A stretch of DNA of 64,000 nucleotides. Source: Blautia sp. GTDB taxonomy: Bacteria; Bacillota; Clostridia; Lachnospirales; Lachnospiraceae. The notes beneath the pieces were generated by a model. It did no database searches. It was not told where the DNA came from and saw nothing but the letters and a program-made list of their open reading frames with translations. The stretch is from assembly GCA_022769545.1 (NCBI GenBank), contig JALEJS010000038.1, forward strand, positions 62,001 to 126,000, read 5' to 3'. A program made the translations under genes and the position numbers. How positions within the stretch are numbered: the first letter of the stretch is position 1; each line of letters opens with the position of its first letter. Shown piece by piece: positions 12,961 to 22,976 of this stretch.

Positions 12961-14094
12961 ATGAAAAGGAAATTATTGGCGGCGGCAATGGCAGGTATGA
13001 TGGCGCTTTCTATGGCTGCAGTTCCTGTATTTGCAGAGAGCGAATACAGCGTGGCAATGGTTACGGACTCCGGAGATATCACAGACCAGTCTTTCAATCA
13101 GACAACCTATGAAGCATGTAAGGCATTCTGTGAAGAGAACGGTATTGATTTCAATTATTACAAACCGGACGGAGATTCGGATGAAGCGCGTATCGCCAGT
13201 GTGGATCAGGCGGTTGCGGACGGACATAATATCATCGTCCTTCCCGGATATCTGTTTGCAGCAACCATCGTAGAAGAGTCCCCTGTTTATCCGGAGGTAA
13301 AATTCGTTGCACTGGATATGTCCGAAGGAGACCTCATGGGTGCCGGCGGAAGTGAAAATGTGGAAGAGTGCTATAATACAGAAAACACATACTGCGCAAT
13401 TTATCAGGAAGAGTACTCCGGATATATGGCAGGCTATGCGGCTGTAAAACTGGGCTATAAGCATCTCGGATTCCTGGGCGGCATGTCTGTTCCGGCCGTT
13501 ATCCGCTATGGCTACGGTTTTGTACAGGGCGCAAATGATGCGGCAGTAGAGCTTGGCATTGCAGAGGAAGTGACCGTTGACTATGTATATGGCGGACAGT
13601 TCTATGGCGACGCGGACATCACTGCATACATGGATACCTGGTATTCCACAAACGGTGTGGAAGTGGTATTTGCATGCGGCGGCGGCATCTACACATCTGC
13701 AGCAGAGGCAGCAGCAAAGGTGGACGGAAAAGTGATCGGTGTTGACTCGGATCAGGCTCCGATTATTGACGCATACGGCGAGGGCATGACGGTTACTTCT
13801 GCAATGAAGGGTCTTGCACCGACAGTAAACACTCTTCTTTCCGAGATCGTTCTCAATGACAACTGGGATGCGTATGTAGGACAGATTCAGAACCTGGGTC
13901 TGGTTTCCGAAAATCCGGAAGAAAACTATGTGCAGATCCCGATGGAGTCCACACAGTGGGCAGACGGCTTCACACAGGATGATTACAAAGAGCTTGTGAA
14001 AAAACTGTATGCGGGTGAAATTGAAGTATCCAATTCCATCGATGCAGCTCCGGAAGTTGAGATCACTCTGAATGAGCAGGGCAACATCAAATAA
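12961..14094 (+). CDS. BMP family ABC transporter substrate-binding protein (nucleoside type)
   Basis: YSVAMVTDSGDITDQSFNQTTYEACKAF; followed by ATPase and two permeases. Confidence 0.92.
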   Translation: MKRKLLAAAMAGMMALSMAAVPVFAESEYSVAMVTDSGDITDQSFNQTTYEACKAFCEENGIDFNYYKPDGDSDEARIASVDQAVADGHNIIVLPGYLFAATIVEESPVYPEVKFVALDMSEGDLMGAGGSENVEECYNTENTYCAIYQEEYSGYMAGYAAVKLGYKHLGFLGGMSVPAVIRYGYGFVQGANDAAVELGIAEEVTVDYVYGGQFYGDADITAYMDTWYSTNGVEVVFACGGGIYTSAAEAAAKVDGKVIGVDSDQAPIIDAYGEGMTVTSAMKGLAPTVNTLLSEIVLNDNWDAYVGQIQNLGLVSENPEENYVQIPMESTQWADGFTQDDYKELVKKLYAGEIEVSNSIDAAPEVEITLNEQGNIK

Positions 14095-14142
14095 GCAGAA
14101 TATTTGGATGATCTTTTCGTATAAGATAATCTGGTATTTCAG

Positions 14143-14172
14143 GGAGGAGTCTTGTGAAAGGCTCCTTCTTTC
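14143..14172 (+). terminator. Intra-operon terminator/attenuator after BMP gene
   Basis: GGAGTCTT-GTG-AAAGGCTCC hairpin followed by TTCTTTC in the gap before the ABC ATPase gene. Confidence 0.55.
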
Positions 14173-14200
14173 ATAAAAAGATATATAGGAAAGGGGGAGG

Positions 14201-15742
14201 GTGAGATTGGAAAATTATGCCATCGAGATGCTGAACATTACGAAGCGTTTCCCGGGGATCGTAGCAAATGACAATATCACGCTTCAGCTGAAAAAAGGCG
14301 AAATCCATGCGCTGCTGGGAGAGAACGGTGCAGGAAAATCCACACTGATGAGCGTGCTGTTCGGGCTGTATCAGCCGGAAGAAGGAGAAATCCGCAAGGA
14401 TGGTAAGACGGTTCAGATCAAAGACCCCAACGATGCCAATGACCTTGGAATCGGCATGGTCCATCAGCATTTCAAGCTGGTGGAGTGTTTCAGCGTACTG
14501 GACAATATCATTCTGGGAGTTGAAACAACCAAACACGGGATCCTTCAGAAAGAGGAGGCGCGCAGAAAGGTAAAGGAGCTGTCTGAAAAATATGGCCTTC
14601 AGGTGGATCCGGATGCGATCATAGAAGATGTTACCGTTGGTATGCAGCAGAGAACGGAAATCCTGAAAATGCTCTACCGGGACAATGAGATTCTGATCTT
14701 TGATGAGCCCACGGCGGTTCTGACGCCGCAGGAAATCCAGGAACTGATGAAAATCATGAAGAACCTGGCAAAAGAGGGAAAAAGTATTTTGTTTATTACC
14801 CACAAGCTGGCGGAAATCATGCAGGTGGCAGACCGCTGTACCGTGCTGCGGAAGGGCAAATATGTGGGAACCGTGGAAATCAGAGATACGACCGCAGAAA
14901 AGCTCTCTGCCATGATGGTCGGCCGCAATGTCAGCTTTGTGGTGGATAAGGAAGACCGGGAGCCGGGAGAGGTGATCCTGGATGTGCAGGGGATGACGAT
15001 CCGTTCCAGGACACATGGACACGATGCGGTAAAGAACGTCTCCCTTCAGGTACACCGGGGAGAAATCGTCTGCATTGCCGGAATCGACGGAAACGGTCAG
15101 ACGGAATTTGTGTACGGGCTTTCCGGACTGGAGCCCCTGCAGGAAGGAAGGATTGTCTTTAACGGGCAGGATATCACAAATGCCCCCATCCGGAAGCGTT
15201 CGGTCCAGGGAATGAGCCACATTCCGGAAGACCGCCACAAGCATGGTCTGGTGCTGGATTATACACTGGAAAACAATATGGTTCTGCAGCGGTATTTTGA
15301 ACCGCAGTTCACAAACGGAGCAGGTTTCCTGAAGAAAAAGGCCATCCGGGAATATGCAGCCGGGCTGATCGAAAAGTATGATGTACGTTCGGGACAGGGA
15401 CCGGCAACCATTGCCAGAGCAATGTCCGGCGGAAATCAGCAGAAAGCGATCATCGCCCGGGAAATTGACAAAAATCCGGAGCTTCTGGTCGCAGTTCAGC
15501 CTACGAGGGGACTGGATGTGGGGGCAATTGAATACATTCACAGTCAGCTGGTTGCACAGCGGGATGCCGGAAAAGGTGTGCTTCTGGTCAGCCTGGAACT
15601 GGATGAGGTCATGAATGTATCAGACCGCATTCTTGTCATGTACGAAGGTGAGATCGTAGGGGAATTTGATCCGAAAGAAGTTACAGTGGAAGAACTGGGT
15701 CTTTATATGGCCGGTGCGAAGAGAATGGAGGTTAAAGCATGA
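14201..15742 (+). CDS. Nucleoside-type ABC transporter ATP-binding protein (duplicated NBDs)
   Basis: GENGAGKSTLMSVLFGLYQP, two NBDs, SGGNQQKAIIAREI, LLVAVQPTRGLDVGAIE; GTG start. Confidence 0.93.
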   Translation: MRLENYAIEMLNITKRFPGIVANDNITLQLKKGEIHALLGENGAGKSTLMSVLFGLYQPEEGEIRKDGKTVQIKDPNDANDLGIGMVHQHFKLVECFSVLDNIILGVETTKHGILQKEEARRKVKELSEKYGLQVDPDAIIEDVTVGMQQRTEILKMLYRDNEILIFDEPTAVLTPQEIQELMKIMKNLAKEGKSILFITHKLAEIMQVADRCTVLRKGKYVGTVEIRDTTAEKLSAMMVGRNVSFVVDKEDREPGEVILDVQGMTIRSRTHGHDAVKNVSLQVHRGEIVCIAGIDGNGQTEFVYGLSGLEPLQEGRIVFNGQDITNAPIRKRSVQGMSHIPEDRHKHGLVLDYTLENNMVLQRYFEPQFTNGAGFLKKKAIREYAAGLIEKYDVRSGQGPATIARAMSGGNQQKAIIAREIDKNPELLVAVQPTRGLDVGAIEYIHSQLVAQRDAGKGVLLVSLELDEVMNVSDRILVMYEGEIVGEFDPKEVTVEELGLYMAGAKRMEVKA

Positions 15743-16872
15743 ACAATGAGAAAAAGCGCAGTCTCCTGAGAAACGGCGCGGTGCAGACTCTGCTGGCGTC
15801 TCTTGTCTGCATCGTTCTTGGTCTTCTGATCGGTTATGTGGTTCTTCTGATCATCAATCCTTCAGGAGCAGGGCAGGCTATCCTGAATATCATCAAAAAC
15901 TTTATGTACTACCCGTCTCCGATCAAGGCCATGCAGTATTTCGGAAGTACGCTGGTGAAAACAGCGCCGCTCCTTCTGTGTGCGCTGTCGGTATTGTTTG
16001 CGTATAAGGTGGGGCTGTTTAACATCGGTGCAGCCGGACAGTATGTGGCCGGTGCAGGTGCAAGTCTGTATTTTGCGCTGGGACTGCATATGCCGTGGTA
16101 TGTGTGTGTGCTGGCAGCCGTTGTTGTGGCGGCACTGCTTGCAATGATTTCCGGAGCACTGAAGGCATATTTTAACGTAAATGAAGTTATTTCCTGTATC
16201 ATGCTGAACTGGATCGCCCTGTATACGGTGAATATGCTTCTGAACAATGTAAAGGACGCATCCAGCCCGTATACGGAGACACTTTCCTCCACAAATCCGG
16301 GAGCCATGCTTCCGTCCATGGGACTGGGAGCACTCTTTGCGAATAACAAATATGTGACAATTGCACTGCCGCTGTCTGTCGTTGCGGCGATCCTGGTATG
16401 GATTCTTCTGGAGAAGACAAAGCTGGGATTTGAGCTGAAGGCGACAGGATTGAACAAGCAGGCAGCAAAATACTGCGGAATGCGGGAAAAGTATAATACG
16501 ATCCTGACGATGGCGATTGCCGGCGGCCTGGCAGGAATGGGCGCGGCTTTCTACTATCTTACCGGGATGGAGCAGTGGGCGGTGACACAGACCAGTGTTC
16601 CTGGCATGGGCTTTAACGGGATTGCGGCCGCTTTTCTGGGCGGTCTTCATCCGATCGGAACCGTGTTTGCATCCTATTTTATCCAGCATATTACCAGCGG
16701 CGGAGCGTACGTGGACAAATCCATGTACTGTGCGCAGATTTCCGATCTGATCTCCGCGCTGATCATTTATCTGTGCGGTTTTGTATTTTTCTTTAAGATC
16801 TGGCTGAACCGGATGCTGGACAGGCGGGATGAAAAGCGTGCTGCAGACAAGGGGAAAGGAGGCGGAAAATAA
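15739..16872 (+). CDS. Nucleoside-type ABC transporter permease
   Basis: LFNIGAAGQYVAGA, NEVISCIMLNWIALY, GFNGIAAAFLGG; BPD_transp_2 family. Confidence 0.93.
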   Translation: MNNEKKRSLLRNGAVQTLLASLVCIVLGLLIGYVVLLIINPSGAGQAILNIIKNFMYYPSPIKAMQYFGSTLVKTAPLLLCALSVLFAYKVGLFNIGAAGQYVAGAGASLYFALGLHMPWYVCVLAAVVVAALLAMISGALKAYFNVNEVISCIMLNWIALYTVNMLLNNVKDASSPYTETLSSTNPGAMLPSMGLGALFANNKYVTIALPLSVVAAILVWILLEKTKLGFELKATGLNKQAAKYCGMREKYNTILTMAIAGGLAGMGAAFYYLTGMEQWAVTQTSVPGMGFNGIAAAFLGGLHPIGTVFASYFIQHITSGGAYVDKSMYCAQISDLISALIIYLCGFVFFFKIWLNRMLDRRDEKRAADKGKGGGK

Positions 16873-17813
16873 TGCTGTTATTACTTCAGTATACACTGAT
16901 TTTTGCTTCTGTTCTGGTGCTTGTGGCTCTGGGAGGATGCTTCTCCGAGCACAGTGGAGTGATCAACATCGGCCTGGAGGGGATTATGGTCATGGGAGCC
17001 CTGGGCGGTGCCCTGATGCTGCGTTTTCTTTCTCCGCAGCTTCCGCGGATCGTGATCATCGTACTGGTGATTCTGGCCAGCGTGGCGGTGGGAATGGTTT
17101 ATTCCCTGCTTCTGGCGGTGGCGGCAGTGAATTTCAATGCGGACCAGACACTGGTCGGGACGGCACTGAATCTTCTGGGAACGGCAGCCGCAGTGGTGAT
17201 TGTGCGTGCCATCAATATGGCGGAGGATGTCAACAATGTTTCATCCACCATCTCCTACATCCAGACGAAGAAAGCGTTTCTGGTGCGGATCGGAAAATTT
17301 GAGATGAACTGGTTTATGGTCATTGCAGTCGCTGCTCTGGTGATTTCTTATGTCGTGCTGTATCACACAAAATTCGGACTTCGCCTCAGGGCCTGCGGCG
17401 AACACCCGCAGGCAGCGGATTCTGTGGGAATCAATGTATATAAAATGCGTTATGCAGGTGTTCTCATTTCCGGATTTCTGGGCGGTCTGGGAGGAATTGT
17501 GTATATCACGGCCGGTGTCAGCGAATGGAAATTTGAAAACGGTGTGGCAGGCTTTGGATTCCTGGCTCTTGCCGTTATGATTTTCGGAGCCTGGAAGCCG
17601 GTAAATATCGGACTGGCAGCGCTGCTCTTCGGTATGTTCCGTGCATTGTCCAACGTATATACCGGATTTCCGTTCCTGGTATCTCTGAAAATTCCAAGTA
17701 CGGTTTATAACATGCTGCCGTATATCATTTCTCTGATTGTCCTTGCCTTTACATCGAAACGGTCAAAGGCGCCGAAGGCAGAAGGAATCCCATACGACAA
17801 AGGACAGCGATAA
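16872..17813 (+). CDS. Nucleoside-type ABC transporter permease
   Basis: SEHSGVINIGLEGIMVMGA, GLRLRACGEHPQAADSVGINV. Confidence 0.93.
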   Translation: MLLLLQYTLIFASVLVLVALGGCFSEHSGVINIGLEGIMVMGALGGALMLRFLSPQLPRIVIIVLVILASVAVGMVYSLLLAVAAVNFNADQTLVGTALNLLGTAAAVVIVRAINMAEDVNNVSSTISYIQTKKAFLVRIGKFEMNWFMVIAVAALVISYVVLYHTKFGLRLRACGEHPQAADSVGINVYKMRYAGVLISGFLGGLGGIVYITAGVSEWKFENGVAGFGFLALAVMIFGAWKPVNIGLAALLFGMFRALSNVYTGFPFLVSLKIPSTVYNMLPYIISLIVLAFTSKRSKAPKAEGIPYDKGQR

Positions 17814-17837
17814 CAAACAGGTGGGAAGGAATATAAA

Positions 17838-18452
17838 ATGATGAAATGCGTGATTATCGGTGTGGCCGGAGGAACCGGCTCCGGAAAATCAACCTTTACA
17901 AACCGGCTGAGAGACTGCTTTCAGGAAGATGTTGCCGTGATTTATCATGACAATTATTATAAGCGTCATGATGATCTTCCCTTTGAGGAGCGCAAGAAAC
18001 TGAATTATGATCATCCGGATGCGCTGGAGACGGATCTTCTTCTGGAGCATCTGAACCTTCTGCGGCAGGGAATTCCGGTGGAGTGTCCGGTGTATGACTA
18101 CAGTCAGCATAACCGTTCGGACCGGACCGTGCGGATCGAGCCCAAAAAAGTGATTCTGGTGGAGGGAATCCTCCTTCTGGCAGATCCCCGGATCCGTGAC
18201 CTTCTGGATATTAAAATTTATGTGGAAGCGGATGCGGACGAGCGTATTCTTCGAAGGGTTGTCCGTGACGTGAAAGAGCGTGGCCGGGATATTGACAACA
18301 TTGTGGAACAGTATCTGACCACAGTAAAACCCATGCATTACATGTATGTGGAACCCACGCGGGTGACGGCAGATCTGGTGATCAACAGCGGTATGAATGA
18401 TGTGGCGTTTGATGTTGTGAGATCAAAAATTCAGCTGCTGCTGGAGGAATGA
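17838..18452 (+). CDS. udk: Uridine kinase
   Basis: GVAGGTGSGKSTFTNRL, YYKRHDDLPFEERKKLNYDHPDA, YDYSQHNRSDRT. Confidence 0.95.
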   Translation: MMKCVIIGVAGGTGSGKSTFTNRLRDCFQEDVAVIYHDNYYKRHDDLPFEERKKLNYDHPDALETDLLLEHLNLLRQGIPVECPVYDYSQHNRSDRTVRIEPKKVILVEGILLLADPRIRDLLDIKIYVEADADERILRRVVRDVKERGRDIDNIVEQYLTTVKPMHYMYVEPTRVTADLVINSGMNDVAFDVVRSKIQLLLEE

Positions 18453-19057
18453 ACATGGCGAAACTGTTTTATTATTATGGGGCAATGAACAGCTCGAAGA
18501 CGGCGAATGCACTGATGACACATTTTAACTATGAGGAAGTGGGGCAGAAAGCGCTCCTGTGCAAGACGGAAACAGACACCCGGGACGGAAGGATGGTGAT
18601 CCGTTCCCGGATCGGTCTGGAGGAATCCTGTGTGCTTCTTGGAGATCTTCAGAAGATGTCGAAGGAGGAAATCTGCAGCTACGACTGTATCATTGTGGAT
18701 GAAGTGCAGTTTGCCACGCGGGAACAGATTGATTTTTTATCAGATATTGTTGATTTTTATGAGGTTCCTGTGGTATGTTATGGATTGCGGGCAGACTTTC
18801 AGAATCATCTGTTTCCCGGAAGTGAACGTCTCATTGCCATAGCAGATGTGATCCAGGAAATAAAGACGGTATGCTGGTGCGGCCGGAAGGCCACATGTAA
18901 TGCCCGCTATAATGAGCAGGGTATTATCCGAAGTGGTAGTCAGGTGTTTCTGGGAGCCAATGACAGCTATGTCTCCCTGTGCAGAAAGCACTTTAAGATG
19001 GGAATCCTGCGGGGAAAGAGGGAGGTTCATCCTTCTGCAGATGAACGTCAGGAGTAA
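18449..19057 (+). CDS. tdk: Thymidine kinase
   Basis: YYYGAMNSSKT, CIIVDEVQFATREQIDFL, YGLRADFQNHLFPGS. Confidence 0.95.
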   Translation: MNMAKLFYYYGAMNSSKTANALMTHFNYEEVGQKALLCKTETDTRDGRMVIRSRIGLEESCVLLGDLQKMSKEEICSYDCIIVDEVQFATREQIDFLSDIVDFYEVPVVCYGLRADFQNHLFPGSERLIAIADVIQEIKTVCWCGRKATCNARYNEQGIIRSGSQVFLGANDSYVSLCRKHFKMGILRGKREVHPSADERQE

Positions 19058-20376
19058 TGTTTACAAATAAAGAACTGAAAAAACTGATCTGGCCGCTGGT
19101 TATGGAACAGCTTCTCGCCATTACCGTCGGTATGGCGGACACGATGATGGTTTCCCGGGTGGGGGCTGCGGAGGTGTCCGGTGTATCTCTGGTGGATATG
19201 GTGAATGTACTGCTGATCAATATCTTTGCGGCCCTTGCTACGGGGGGCGCTGTGATCACCTCTCAGTTTATCGGGAAAAAGAGGGAGGATCAGGCATGCC
19301 GGTCTGTGAATCAGCTCTATATTGTCAGTGCGGCAGTTTCTGTCCTTATCATGATCCTTACCATTGTTTTCCGCCATGGAATGCTGCACCTTCTGTTTGG
19401 AAAAATTGAACCGGATGTCATGAAAAACGCGCTGATCTACCAGGTACTGTCTGCGGTATCCTATCCGTTTATGGCTGTTTACAGCAGCGGAGCGGCTATT
19501 TTCCGGTCTATGGGAAATTCCCGGATTACCATGTATATCTCACTGGCCATGAATGCAGTGAACATTGCAGGAAATGCCATTTTGATCTTCGGGATGGACA
19601 TGGGGGCGGCAGGTGCGGCAACAGCATCCCTGATTTCAAGGATGCTTGCCTGTATTATGGTGACGGTGCTTCTGATGAATCAGGAACTGGATGTTCACAT
19701 TCAAAGAGACGGATGGAGACCGGATAAAAGACTGATGAAAAAGATTCTGTATATCGGCATCCCCAGCAGCCTGGAGAACAGTCTGTTTCAGCTGGGAAGA
19801 GTTCTGGTGGTAAGCATCATCACCTGTTTTGGAACGGTGCAGATCGCGGCAAATGCCATTGCCAACAATCTGGACAGCATGGGAATTCTGCCGGGACAGG
19901 CAATCAGCCTGGCCATGATCACAGTGGTGGGACAGTGTGTGGGCGCCGGTGATTTTGAAGCAGCAAAAAGATACACGAAAAAGCTTTTGAAAATAACGTA
20001 TCTGCTCATGGCAGCAACGATCGGCATTATTTTTCTGCTGCTTCCGCTGATCCTTGCGGCATACGGACAGTCCCGTGAGGTGGAGGAGCTTTCGCGGACG
20101 CTGGTAACCATACATAATGGGACGGCAATCATCCTCTGGCCTCTGGCATTTGTTCTTCCCAATGCACTGCGTGCAGCCAATGATGTCAAATTCACCATGT
20201 TCGTGTCCATTTTTTCCATGGTAGCCTCTCGAATCCTGTTCAGCTATATTCTGGGATATCGAATGGGGATGGGGGCGATCGGTGTCTGGATTGCCATGAT
20301 TATTGACTGGGTTTTCCGTACGGCACTGTTCCTGATCCGCTTCTCCGGAGAAAAATGGAAACGGCATAAGATTTAG
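19057..20376 (+). CDS. MATE family efflux transporter
   Basis: 12-TM protein; PLVMEQLLAITVGMADTMMVSRVGAAEVSGVSLVD and PGQAISLAMITVVGQCVGAGD. Confidence 0.93.
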   Translation: MFTNKELKKLIWPLVMEQLLAITVGMADTMMVSRVGAAEVSGVSLVDMVNVLLINIFAALATGGAVITSQFIGKKREDQACRSVNQLYIVSAAVSVLIMILTIVFRHGMLHLLFGKIEPDVMKNALIYQVLSAVSYPFMAVYSSGAAIFRSMGNSRITMYISLAMNAVNIAGNAILIFGMDMGAAGAATASLISRMLACIMVTVLLMNQELDVHIQRDGWRPDKRLMKKILYIGIPSSLENSLFQLGRVLVVSIITCFGTVQIAANAIANNLDSMGILPGQAISLAMITVVGQCVGAGDFEAAKRYTKKLLKITYLLMAATIGIIFLLLPLILAAYGQSREVEELSRTLVTIHNGTAIILWPLAFVLPNALRAANDVKFTMFVSIFSMVASRILFSYILGYRMGMGAIGVWIAMIIDWVFRTALFLIRFSGEKWKRHKI

Positions 20377-20416
20377 GGAGACCTGGATGTGCGAAGGCAC
20401 GAAAAAAATGAATATA

Positions 20417-20460
20417 AAAAACCGTGAAAAAGGAAAAAAGCCTTTTTCACGGTTTTTTTT
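20417..20460. terminator. Bidirectional rho-independent terminator between convergent MATE and kinase genes
   Basis: AAAAACCGTGAAAAAGG - AAAAAAG - CCTTTTTCACGGTTTTT with A-run/T-run on both sides. Confidence 0.9.
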
Positions 20461-20484
20461 TGGAGAATGGATGATACAGAAAAA

Positions 20485-21339
20485 TCAGGTCTCAGCCCGT
20501 TCGATTAATTTTTCCAGATACTTTTTTGCTTCTTCATACTTCTGATTTTCCATGTAATAGGTTATGGATATAAAGTGATTTGAAATATCATGATTCCATT
20601 TTCGTATTTCCTGATATTCTTTTTCGATTTCCTGAGAAAAAGAAAGCTGCCGCTGCATCAGTTTGTATTGCTGTTCTTTCTGGCGTCGGTGCAGCTCCTG
20701 GTCGTGCAGCTGCTGAAATCCTGCGCTCAGAGGGATATACATAAGAAGATAAAACAGAATCAGCAGGACAATTATGGCGTTATAATAGGGGCTGTCTCGG
20801 AACAGAAACAGAGGATAAGGACTCATGTTTATCAGAAATAACGGAAGTCCAAGCAAAATGAGAATCTTCGGCCTGGCCATGAGAAAATGCTGTTTGATTA
20901 TGGATACGAAAAAATTCATTAATAATAATCCCGTAACGATCAGACACAGATATGTAAAGATGCGATATGGTACGGACTGGGTTTCTCTGTTGATAATAAC
21001 CAGCTTCCCTGTGATAAGAGAAAGCAGAGCGGAGGAAAGATTAATGGCCAGGGTTTCAACTAAGACCAGAATCAGATAGGCGATGGTTGCAGATGCGATC
21101 CGGACTTTCCACTGGCCTTCAAACACCAGGAGACAGAGAAACAGACATAACGGAATAGAGATACTTATAAGAGTATCATAAAGCCAGATGGCAGGAATGG
21201 CGGAAGCCATCAGGAGAAAGCAGGAAATACCAGGATGGCGGAAACACTTTTTGGGGGTAAGAAGACGGCAAAGTGTGTAGGATATTAAAAATGCATAATA
21301 AAGCAGTGTCAGAGACATTATGATATTCAGTGCAATCAT
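20485..21339 (-). CDS. AgrC-like multi-TM sensor with H-box helix but no recognisable HATPase domain
   Basis: About 6 TM segments then EIRKWNHDISNHFISITYYMENQKYEEAKKYLEKLIERAET-stop; start set to 21339 (ATGA overlap with upstream gene). Confidence 0.75.
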   Translation of the reverse strand: MIALNIIMSLTLLYYAFLISYTLCRLLTPKKCFRHPGISCFLLMASAIPAIWLYDTLISISIPLCLFLCLLVFEGQWKVRIASATIAYLILVLVETLAINLSSALLSLITGKLVIINRETQSVPYRIFTYLCLIVTGLLLMNFFVSIIKQHFLMARPKILILLGLPLFLINMSPYPLFLFRDSPYYNAIIVLLILFYLLMYIPLSAGFQQLHDQELHRRQKEQQYKLMQRQLSFSQEIEKEYQEIRKWNHDISNHFISITYYMENQKYEEAKKYLEKLIERAET

Positions 21340-22211
21340 ATTACAGACCTTTCTGAGACAGGACAATTGGTAAACAGGAGGGTGGATTCAAAGGTCTCGC
21401 CATGATCCAGCCATTCGCAGGAACCGTCACAGGCGGACACGATTTCTTCAATAATGGAAAGACCGAAGCCGTGATGCTCACAATCCTTTTTGGTGGTATT
21501 TCCGGAAAAATGTTCCTGTGCGGACTTGGAGTTGATCATATGTATGAACAGTGAATTTCCGGAATATCGGACGGTCAGCTCCAGCTTTGGGGAAGCTGTT
21601 TTCGAGTGTCGGCAGGCTTCAATACCATTGTCCAGAAGATTGAAGAAAACACAGCTGATATATTGCGCGGACAGGGCCAGATCGCCCGGACAGAGAATCT
21701 GATATTTGACATCAATTCCGCTTTCGACGGCTGTCTCGTATTTGCTGGACAGAATTGCGTTAAGAAGACTGTCGGCACAAACCGGGTGAAAACGGGTGGT
21801 ATCAAATTCTTCCGCAGTTTCCTGCAGCGTATGGTAAGAGTCCTGCAGGCTGCCGTGCTCCAGTTCATCATGAATCTTTTTCAGCTTCAGGAGCATTTCC
21901 TGCTGATAAATGGCTGTCTCCCGGTGCTTTTTCCGGATCAGACGAGTCTGGGCATCCTGCAGCTTCTGTATTTCCTGCATATTCTGAAGCTCTGCTTCTC
22001 GGGCAGCCGATTTTGCAATTTCGCGGGCATAGATAAAAAATAAAATGACTGCGAGACTAAAGGCAAGATTCATGAAGAGAAGGTTGATCAGACTGTGATT
22101 CATATTACGGAGAGTGTGTTTCTGAGTCCATGCATATATGATACAGGTACATTGATTTAATAACACAGACAGGTAGAAAAAAATCTGGCTTCGTTTCTTT
22201 CCCAATTTCAT
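21336..22211 (-). CDS. Histidine kinase-like protein with GHKL ATPase domain and short TM N-terminus
   Basis: CVFFNLLDNGIEACRHS (N box), DCEHHGFGLSIIEEIV (G box), 2 TM segments, coiled region, KKIHDELEH. Confidence 0.85.
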   Translation of the reverse strand: MKLGKKRSQIFFYLSVLLNQCTCIIYAWTQKHTLRNMNHSLINLLFMNLAFSLAVILFFIYAREIAKSAAREAELQNMQEIQKLQDAQTRLIRKKHRETAIYQQEMLLKLKKIHDELEHGSLQDSYHTLQETAEEFDTTRFHPVCADSLLNAILSSKYETAVESGIDVKYQILCPGDLALSAQYISCVFFNLLDNGIEACRHSKTASPKLELTVRYSGNSLFIHMINSKSAQEHFSGNTTKKDCEHHGFGLSIIEEIVSACDGSCEWLDHGETFESTLLFTNCPVSERSVI

Positions 22212-22921
22212 TCCTCCAAAAAAACGGACCTGGCAAAAGCTTTTTTTACCTGGTCATAATAGGTTCTGCCAATCGGAATATGTTGCCCGGTGGATAAGGT
22301 GATGCCGCTCCGGTTTAAGGCTGTGACTGCCTTCAGGTTTACTGCGTAGCTTCTGTGGCAGAGAACAAATGAACCGGACAGCTGTTTCAGCAATGTCGGA
22401 AGGCTGTCGGTTGCAGTATAGACGGTTCCGTGAGTGTGAATTTCCGTTGTTCTGAGAATACGTTCCAGAAACAGAATATCATTCTTTAGTACCTGATAGT
22501 TCTTCTGATTTCTGCGAAAATGAAGATACTGACTGCGCAGAGCGGAAAGGTTTTCCATGGCTGCACAGATTGCTTTTTTCAGATAATCATCCAGCCGGTT
22601 TTTGTCAATAAAATAAATGTGCTTTGTTTCATAGACAGATGGAGCAAATTCAAGATACTGACTGATAAAAATAATCTGTGCAAATGGAAAATGCCGGTTG
22701 ATGATCTGGGCAAGCTGAATACCGTTTTCGGAATCCTTTTCCAGTACGATATCCATAAAAATCAGGTCATAGTTTGAAGATTTTTCATTGCAGTTTTCCA
22801 GAAATTCATTTCCGGAAAGAAAGGTGTGAATTCTGAATGGCATCTGCAGCAATGCGGAAACTTTTTCTTTTAACAGATTTGCATGGATTGGATTGTCTTC
22901 ACATATGGCTATATCAAACAT
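22208..22921 (-). CDS. LytTR-family response regulator (AgrA-like)
   Basis: Receiver domain FDIAICEDNPIH...YDLIFMDIVLE; C-terminal SFVLCHRSYAVNLKAVTALNRSGITLSTGQHIPIGRTYYDQVKKAF. Confidence 0.93.
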   Translation of the reverse strand: MFDIAICEDNPIHANLLKEKVSALLQMPFRIHTFLSGNEFLENCNEKSSNYDLIFMDIVLEKDSENGIQLAQIINRHFPFAQIIFISQYLEFAPSVYETKHIYFIDKNRLDDYLKKAICAAMENLSALRSQYLHFRRNQKNYQVLKNDILFLERILRTTEIHTHGTVYTATDSLPTLLKQLSGSFVLCHRSYAVNLKAVTALNRSGITLSTGQHIPIGRTYYDQVKKAFARSVFLEE

Positions 22922-22959
22922 AATTATTTCCTGTATATTTCCACGGTAACAGATATTTG

Positions 22960-22976
22960 CTTCGCATTATGTGAAG
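22960..22976. promoter_or_regulatory. Imperfect palindrome in the divergent intergenic region (candidate operator)
   Basis: CTTCgCA-TTA-TGtGAAG between the response regulator and the HerA-like operon. Confidence 0.25.

Noticed and set aside
14171-15541. 456 aa ORF antisense to the ABC ATPase gene
   Set aside because: Antisense shadow of a strongly conserved coding gene.
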